The translations under genes were made by a program, and so were the position numbers. Source: Tubiluchus corallicola (taxonomy: Eukaryota; Priapulida; Priapulimorpha; Priapulimorphida; Tubiluchidae). Taken from it: DNA of 64,000 bases. Location: assembly GCA_030141605.1 (NCBI GenBank), contig JAQGDQ010000016.1, forward strand, positions 1,318,999 to 1,382,998, read 5' to 3'. Numbering within the stretch: the first letter of the stretch is position 1; each line of letters starts with the position of its first letter. This document shows positions 57,000-64,000 of the stretch, one piece after another. The notes beneath the pieces were generated by a model. It was not told where the DNA came from. It searched no databases and worked only from the letters and a program-made list of their open reading frames with translations.

Positions 57000-57997
57000 C
57001 TGCTAATTTAAACATCAACAATTCTTCCTAAATATCTTTTAATGACACAGATAAAGTCAAGGAATACATTATTTAAAAATGTGTATAGTTACCAGTCTCA
57101 TGAAGAAGTGAAACAGCTTTGTACAAAAATGGGCAAATTTTCCAGGATTTCAAACATGTGGTGTAGATGAAATTGATAAAATGCATCTGAATTGCATATT
57201 AAAAGAATTTTGTAATAAACTTAAATCAATGTACAGAAAACTATTTTTTACAAAGCTACATAATGATCCTAGACACAGTGATGGCAAAAACAAACTAAGA
57301 TTTTATAGATATGTAAAAATCAATAATGAATTAGAAGATTATTTCAAAATTATTTCTAATGAGAAACAGCGACAAATGATTACGAAATTACATAACAGCG
57401 AATATGACCTGGAAATAGAACGATTTAGATATCAAAATAAAAAAGGGCATGAAAGGCTTTGTCAATACTGTCACAACAATAGCTCAAAATTAGTAGAAAA
57501 CAAATTATATTACCTTTTTACTTGTCTTTTGTATAAAGATATTAGACAAAAATATGAGCATAAATATATCTTTGCAAAAAGGTAACATATACTCAGTAAT
57601 GTGGTTTTTTTCTAATTGCAAACCCAGAAGACCTTATTCACTTTGGAAACTGCTTAAATGAATGTGATAAAAAAGGCAGTTATATCTTGGTGGTAATCTG
57701 TGAGTGCTGGATAAACCTTGTGCTGTGATTGTGTAATTTAATCTCGTTTGTGATTATATTAATTATTTAGGTTTTGTGTTTTTACTACTACTTTGTAGTT
57801 GTAGCATAAAGTTTTATTTCGTAAGAGCACATAATTTCTTATTAGATTTAAGTAAGTTGTACAAACTCGTGGTTTTGCAATGTTGCATAATTGCATCTGT
57901 ATTTGTTGTTTTTCGTGTTTCTTGTACTTTGACTTTTTTGCAATTGTAATTTTTTGCCATGATACGCTATTGTATTTGTGCAATAGAACAAAATTGA
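57000..57997 (+). mobile_element. LINE 3' fragment with C-terminal domain and 3'UTR
   Basis: Frame 57181-57585 (134 codons) encodes a LINE C-terminal domain: RFYRYVKINNELEDYFKIIS, RFRYQNKKGHERLCQYC, LFTCLLYKDIR, with a C-x2-C...H/C zinc-knuckle-like pattern. It is followed by about 400 bp of T-rich 3'UTR ending acaaaattgaaattgaa. It interrupts an older RT remnant that resumes at 57998 (gatgcggtaatgattcgtgg), matching 39843 in copy 1, where no such insertion exists. Confidence 0.7.
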
Positions 57998-58480
57998 AAT
58001 TGAAGATGCGGTAATGATTCGTGGAAAAGATGTAAATAACTTGGTAACTTGTAAGACACCGATGCCCACATACAAAGAAGGAAAATTCTTAAATTGTCTG
58101 CTTATTCACATATCTCAATGATTTTTGATAACAATAGACTTTCTCTTGAAACCAGAGTCCGGATTCTTTCAACTTTAGTTGAATCTGTGTTTTTGTACAC
58201 TGCTGAGCTATGGACAATAAAAGTTAAGCAACAGAAGGACAGTTGATGCTTTTCGAAGACGTCTCTATAGGAAATTACTCGCAATTAAATCGCCTGATAG
58301 AATATCCAATGATGATCTGTATAATGCAGTCAAGAAGATTCCTGGTAGTAGACAAATACAAGTAAGAAAATTGCTTTGGATTGGGCACACACTAACAGTA
58401 AGATTACCTCCTCTTCCTATGGTATTGCATAAAGCTCTTGAAACGACAAAAAACCAAGAGGCTGTCAACTAGGCTGACGT
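57998..58480 (+). pseudogene. Decayed LINE RT tail, upstream of PBLD copy 2
   Basis: Homologous to 39843-40300 in copy 1. Stops and shifts interrupt LLAIKSPDRISNDDLYNAVK and IQVRKLLWIGHTL. It ends directly against the PBLD upstream segment. Confidence 0.7.
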
Positions 58481-58603
58481 ATTTAGGTTTTTGGTACAGA
58501 TTTATGATCTAACATGTACATTAGGCAATTTGATACAGACATCATACTATATTCAAAATTTGTAGCTGCATATTTGCCATTAGTTTCTACTCAACAGACC
58601 AAG

Positions 58604-58714
58604 ATGACAAGTTTAAATAAGGGATGCACTTTGCCTTTATATGTGGTGGATGCTTTCACAAGCCAGGCATTTGCTGGAAATGCTGCTGCTGTATGTCTAG
58701 TGTCACACAATCAG
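58604..58714 (+). CDS. PBLD: PBLD copy 2 exon 1
   Basis: Encodes LPLYVVDAFTSQAFAGNAAA and VCLVSHNQ; donor CAG|gtaaat. Confidence 0.93.
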
Positions 58715-61700
58715 GTAAATTAATGATGATCTGTCATTAACAAACTTTTCGTCTTAATTTGTTTTCAGCTATTTTTATTGCACTGTTCTTCACTGCAAAT
58801 AACTTGTGGTCCTGTAGCACAAACTCAGTCAATGTATGTGTCTTAATCGCACTCTTATTTATGTAAAGATATGAGTTTTTAACTACTAACTGATAATGTT
58901 TTTGTTATTTATTTATGTGATTAACTCAATGAATTAACTGTGTTACAATAAATAAATCATTATATTATAATATTTAAATCGCAGGCTTGCATAATAAAAA
59001 TCACTGGTTTATTTTTAGAAATATTGAAACAAATTTAACAAGTTAGTTGAAAACAAAAGTGTCCATTTAGTCACAGCTGAAATCAATTTGTAATCAATTA
59101 AACTTATAACATCAGTCATAATAATGTCAGGATAATGGTGACTGTGCCTTTAAGTTATGTTTGTATTTGGATCTATTATAATAGTAGGTGTTTTTCATGA
59201 AGATTTAGTATAATTTTAAGTGACAATTACAATGAGTATCAATGCAGAAAATGCATTTTGTTGTTGTTGTTGTTGTTGTTTCCGTTTCTACGGAGGCTTT
59301 GTAGTTTCTTTCTGCAATTCGAATAGATATTCTGAGTATTATTTGAACTGTACAAAACAGGAGATATGTTATATGTTCAAAATCTATTCCAAACAGTCCG
59401 AAGGCTGTGTTGTTTTTATTAGTTGAATTGTGGTGTAATCTGCATTTCTTGGGTTATATTATTAAATGGCTGTAGACATTGTGATGTATATAGTCATTCG
59501 GTTATTCTATTTTAGGTAATCGACGATGCAAAAATGCAAAAAATTGCTTTCGAAATGAACTTGTCGGAAACCTGTTTCATTGCACTGCCAACAGAAAACG
59601 ATTCGTTCAAGAATTCTTCCCGGTTTGGCCTGCGATGGTTTACCCCTGCCTGTGAAATCCAACTGTGTGGTCATGCCACTCTTGCTGCTGCCACGGTGCT
59701 TTTCTCTTGTGTTGGTAAGTTTGCTAAGCAGGACAGAAATGTAAATCTAGAAGCTGAACCTGAGTCAGTGCTACTACATCAGCTGACACTCACAGTAAAT
59801 CAGCCAGCTGGAGTTCACCATTAAGAATGACAGATTTTGATTCTTATGTCCTGCAGCAACAATTTAGCGTTAGTTTGAATAGTTTTATTTGTGAACTGGC
59901 TTAAGTGATTCGACAGCACACCCCTTTATATGCCATATATCTCTCTATATCTCTCATATTTTATGTACTCACAATGTTAAAAAAAATCTCCTGGCTTATA
60001 ATCTGGCAACTCTAGCAATGGATTTATTGCAAATATAATTTAAATCCAACCCTTGGCAAGGCTTATCTGGATTACCAACAAATCAATACTAAAATACCAA
60101 AATGATCCAATACGTGTGGCTAATGTTGCCTATTTGTGCATTTTATTTAATTTTGAATTGACTGCTTTCTCATTCAAATATTTCTGAAGTTTAGTATCTC
60201 TGCCAGCACACGTACAATATGACCGCATTGCGACCAGTGATTTCATCATCATCATAAGCCCGTTATGTCAATTGTAGACATTGGGCAGGCAGAACTCTAA
60301 AATAAAAGAAATCTGCCCTCAAAACAGGTAAACACAGCAGTAATCTAGCAAAAAAACTGGACACTGCTATGCCAGTGACTTGTTCGCAAGAGCAAAAATC
60401 TTCACAGCTGGCAAAAATGTCAGCTACCTCGACTTCCGTCACCGAGCGGCTGGCACGACTAAAGCTGGGTTTCTTATCTGCTAGGTCGCCTGTAGAAATA
60501 AACCGACTGGAGCTGAGCTGAAGCGGTATGGCTCTGGCTTCTATGTCGATCCCTTAAGTATTTTTCACGTTGTCTTGAAAATCAGGGAGTTTTTATTTGC
60601 CAACCTAATACCAAACGAATTCACTGTGAATTTATTTGTGTGCTAATGCGTTTACTTCAAATAAGCTTCCATGCAGTTTTGCTTTTTTTCTTCTATTGTT
60701 TTTTTAGATTGTGTGCCTTTTTTGCATTTTAGGACTTAAAGCATTCCGCTGTTTTCAGTTCTCATCATATTTGGCATTTTCTTAGGAGACTGTCAGCTTT
60801 CCCTTCTTTTCATCTGCACTTTAAAAAATTGGAAAAGGAAAATAGTGCCTGTTAACCATATTCTAAACCATATTCTATTCCAATAATGAAATTACAATTA
60901 GGCATTGCAATATTTGATTGTATTGCTAATCCACTAATGCTACGATTAGGCTCTAAATATTTGTGAAATTGATAATCATTATGATAGGGGGGTCTGAAAT
61001 TAAAAGGCAGCTAGTGAATATATCTACAGCTATGTAAATTATTACAGGTAACGAATTTACAGAGATTACATTTGATACGCTAAGTGGACCACTTGTTGCC
61101 AGAAAAAAAGAGGACAATTTTATTCTGCTAGATTTTCCTGCTAATCCAACTATTAGTGTTAACAAGGAAAATGTTAAAGATCTTTTAAAGGTACCTACTG
61201 TTTTGAATGACCTGTAAAACAAGTTTGCCTGGGTTTTTGTTGTAAGTAATTTTATCATTGAAGCTTTTAGCAGGTAGGTGGTTGACAGTTTGGAAGACAT
61301 TCTGACGCCTTGGTATATTTATGTATTTTAGGAAATTTCCGGCGTTACTTGTTTTAACTGTGTGTGCTGGCCATGTTTTTCAAATGTATCATATGGGCTG
61401 TTTTTTTTTGGCCAATAGCTAAATTGCATCTTTGCACAGACTTTTTTGAAGGCATATTACTTAGTATTATCTTACTTGTATTACTTAGTATTACGCTTTC
61501 TTGCCTGCAATACTCATGTAAATAGAAAAGACACATTTTCTAGCTTTATGTAAGTAAAGGGCTTTCTTGCCTTTTATGACAATTTTTTGGTGTTTTAATT
61601 AATCCTATTCAGTTTTCGAATTTGCCTGAAGAGGGGAGACAGCATGAGAGGAACATGGAAACTATTCAAAGGTGGGATGGGGGTGGGGGGGTGGGGGGTT

Positions 61701-62519
61701 ACAGTAATGGTGGCAGTGAAGCACTTGCTGTTACTTTAATGTTTCTTTTTACTGGCTGTTACACACACGTGCATGCACGCACGCGCACACACACACCCAC
61801 ACACACGCACTGTTACATAATATAGTAAAATATATCATATCACTCTTTTCGGTGATTCTAGATTGCATAGCACTCCTACAATAGGACTAGTTGAAGTTTA
61901 GCAAACAACTATCACAATTACTAACCTGACATTCTGTGCATTAAATTTAGAAATCCACAGATTAAAGATACGAGACAATGCCGCTATGATAAAACTAAGG
62001 GTGCATTCAGACTAGCGAGTTTTCTGTTGGGAGTTTTTCTCTAACACCAAACTTGCAAGTGTGAACTGCTTTGCGAGTTACTATCGACAAGTCATTGCAC
62101 ACTTTCAGACAGTTGCTACGAAATGATTTCCTGTTTAGTGTGAACAGTCTCAGCGAGTTACTCTTGACACGGCTCCCAGTGAATAGAGGAGGAGTATCAG
62201 CTGGTGCTTACTTCATGTTGGAGAATTTTGTTCTTTAGTCTGAACGTGCTTGCGAGTTACTTGGCGAGAAAATTTGTTAGTATGAATGCTTCATTACTCT
62301 CAAAAGCAGTGCGACAAAATATCAACATTCTTGCAACAGTCAAGTCATCTAAATTCTTCTTTGTAAAAAGTATTTTGGTCCGAACTTTAATACACTGTAG
62401 AATCTTATGTGAATGTTTTTTATAATACAGGTACTTGTTGGAGATTTACCTATTGTTGATGTGGAGTATGCTCCTGTTATACAACAAATGATTGTGTGTC
62501 TTCAAGATTCTGTGTCCAG
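58604..62519 (+). CDS. PBLD: PBLD / PhzF-like protein, copy 2, exons 1-4 (partial, off right edge)
   Basis: Exons 58604-58714, 59516-59714, 61048-61190, 62431-62519 have the same lengths and phases as copy 1. The product keeps NLSETCFIALP (the catalytic Glu of PhzF-type proteins) and LCGHATLAAA, so this copy is expected to be the active enzyme. Exons 5-7 are not in the window: the sequence after exon 4 runs into a 16-bp minisatellite. No solo LTR precedes it. The ATG corresponds to copy 1. Confidence 0.93.
59516..59714 (+). CDS. PBLD: PBLD copy 2 exon 2 (active-site exon, conserved)
   Basis: Encodes MQKIAFEMNLSETCFIALPT, FGLRWFTPACEIQLCGHATL and AAATVLFSCV; donor GTTG|gtaagt. It retains Glu in NLSET and Ala in GHATL. 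The frame stays open about 35 codons past the donor. Confidence 0.93.
60082..60545. repeat. Dispersed repeat family D, member c
   Basis: The copy 2 counterpart of 44860-45330, present before the duplication. Confidence 0.75.
61048..61190 (+). CDS. PBLD: PBLD copy 2 exon 3
   Basis: Encodes NEFTEITFDTLSGPLVARKK, FILLDFPANPTISVNKENVK and DLLK; donor AAAG|gtacct. Confidence 0.93.
62431..62519 (+). CDS. PBLD: PBLD copy 2 exon 4
   Basis: Coding sequence identical to copy 1 exon 4; donor CCAG|gtgtgc. Confidence 0.92.
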
Positions 62520-63159
62520 GTGTGCATGTTGATAATTTTTTATTTGGTTTGTCGTGTGTCATTCGTTTTGCACTTTTCATTAGCTTTCATGTTATTATAC
62601 ATACTATAAAATTGCTGCAAATTGTACAAATCTGCAATTAATCTCTATTTCTATGAAGTGTGTTTGTGTATGTTTGTTTATTTGTTTGCTATAAAGTCCT
62701 GTTTTACTTATTTAACTTCAAATTTGGTCTATTAAGTTGCTAATACATCACACTCCCCATTGAATTATGGGATATGTACAGTTATGTGTAGAAATCAATT
62801 AACAAAAGCTGAAGACAGTCTACTTTTTAACTTTTGGCAGGAGCTCTACTTACATGAAAAAGAATTTAAAATACACTATGTTTCAGTCCATTGTTGGGTT
62901 CAAATTCTGATTGGATGAAAATTTTTCATTGTCTCATTCTTCATTCATTAGTCATTGATGTTATTATTGTTGTAAGTATAAGGCTTCATGTGTGTGTGTG
63001 TTTTACCTTCAGGTAAAAGGAAAAAGTTATGTGAGTAGCAAGTACATGTTTGCTGCATGTCTGGTGCTCTTAGCATTGTGCTAAAATGTGTTATTTTTAG
63101 TCTACTTCTTTTGTAATCTTTGCTGTGCTGCTTGTGGTTGTATTGTACAGTGTCCAGAA

Positions 63160-63880
63160 AGGTAATCCCCCACTTTGCCAGTTATCTTTTTGCCAGTCTA
63201 CTTTTTCACCAGTCTACTTTTTTGCTAGTCTACTTTTTTGCCAGTCTACTTTTTCGCTAGTCTATTTTTTGCCAGTTTTCTTTTTCGCCATTCCACTTTT
63301 TCACCTCTCCACTTTTTCGCCAGTCTTCTTTTTTGCTAGTCTATTTTTTGCCAGTTTTATTTTTCGCCATTCCACTTTTTCGCCAGTCTTCTTTTTTGCC
63401 AGTTTTCTTTTTCGCCAGTCTTCTTTTTCGCCAGTCTTCTTTTTCGCCAGTCTATTTTTTGCCAGTCTACTTTTTCGCCAGTCTACTTTTTCGCCAGTTT
63501 TCTTTTTCGCCGGTCCACTTTTTTGCCAGTCTTCTTTTTTGCCAGTTTTCTTTTTCGCCAGTCTTCTTTTTCGCCAGTCTTCTTTTTCGCCAGTCTATTT
63601 TTTGCCAGTCTACTTTTTCGCCAGTCTACTTTTTCGCCAGTTTTCTTTTTCGCCGGTCCACTTTTTTGCCGGTCCACTTTTTCCCCGGTCCACTTTTTCC
63701 CCGGTCCACTTTTTCGCCAGTCTTCTTTTTGCCGGTTTTCTTTTTCGCCGATTTTCTTTTTCGCCAGTCTTCTTTTTCGCCAGTCTACTTTTTCGCCATT
63801 CTACTTTTTTGCCAGTTTTCTTTTTTGCCAGTCTTCTTTTTTGCCGGTCCACTTTTTTGCCAGTCCACTTCGTTAGGTTA
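63160..63880. repeat. 16-17-bp minisatellite, about 43 units
   Basis: Variants of CTTTTTCGCCAGTCTA / CTTCTTTTTCGCCAGT repeat to 63880 with higher-order blocks. Long ORFs in several frames on both strands (up to 262 codons, FFASLLFRQS-like) arise only from the repeat. It lies in or just beyond PBLD copy 2 intron 4. Confidence 0.95.
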
Positions 63881-64000
63881 ATAATGATTAACAATGAAGA
63901 CTTGACGCTTTAAATGCTTTGTGAACGGAAGATATAAATCCTACAGAGCGTGCCATATATCACTGGATTTGCACTGAAATGATGAATCTGATGCACTGTG

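Larger units (their letters stand above)
54882..64000 (+). repeat. Segmental tandem duplication, copy 2 (runs off window)
   Basis: Direct repeat of the unit starting at 36341. The two PBLD start codons are 15793 bp apart. Exons 1-4 match nearly base for base; homology stops at about 63014, where copy 1 has the THAP insertion and copy 2 a new minisatellite. Confidence 0.9.

Noticed and set aside
63125-63913. 262-codon and overlapping ORFs on both strands
   Set aside because: They arise entirely from the 16-17-bp minisatellite; open in several frames, no start or splice context.
63014-64000. PBLD copy 2 exons 5-7
   Set aside because: Searched for DFYSR, EDPV and GSAH coding segments; none before the right edge.

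Overview
This is animal nuclear DNA: AT-rich, long introns with GT-AG splice sites, many microsatellites, and decayed DNA transposons, LINEs and an LTR. The two genes recognised are animal proteins (calcineurin A and PBLD). The transposon load and intron size suggest an invertebrate; I cannot place the phylum from this window. No prokaryotic feature (operon, CRISPR array, origin) was seen.

Layout. (1) 1-12.6 kb: no recognisable gene. It holds a degenerate ~50-bp satellite (about 440-1690), a TTCGAA-rich repeat, CT and GT tracts, and otherwise AT-rich DNA that is intergenic or a large intron. (2) 12.6-33.0 kb, plus strand: the 3' two thirds of a calcineurin A gene (PPP3C family, Ca2+/calmodulin-dependent phosphatase). 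Nine constitutive coding exons run from the CKIKYSERV region to the stop. After the exon that ends the calcineurin-B-binding region there are three acceptors of the same phase: a diverged second calmodulin-binding exon, a short exon with its own stop, and the canonical calmodulin-binding exon. A 9-nt in-frame microexon lies just before the autoinhibitory exon. The introns carry a piggyBac-like MITE, a mariner/pogo-like element, a hAT-like element, a tRNA-derived SINE and a long CT tract. (3) 36.3-64 kb: a direct tandem duplication holding two PBLD genes (PhzF-like isomerase family). Each copy has decayed LINE reverse-transcriptase sequence upstream. Copy 1 (42811-52780) is complete in 7 exons, about 296 codons. 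Copy 2 (from 58604) shows exons 1-4 and runs off the window.

The two PBLD copies differ informatively. Copy 2 keeps the family NLSET and CGHATLA active-site segments. Copy 1 has NLPIT and CGHSTLA, losing the expected catalytic Glu, although its reading frame is open to the end. Copy 1 alone carries a solo LTR 95 bp upstream of its ATG (5-bp target duplication, empty site in copy 2), a THAP/P-element-type transposase fragment in intron 4, and expanded 63-bp and 66-bp minisatellites.

The strongest candidates for something undescribed are the duplicated calmodulin-binding exon and the alternative terminal exon of calcineurin A, which would give isoforms with different Ca2+/calmodulin control. 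Next is the tandem PBLD pair, in which one copy looks like a pseudoenzyme under a possible LTR promoter.
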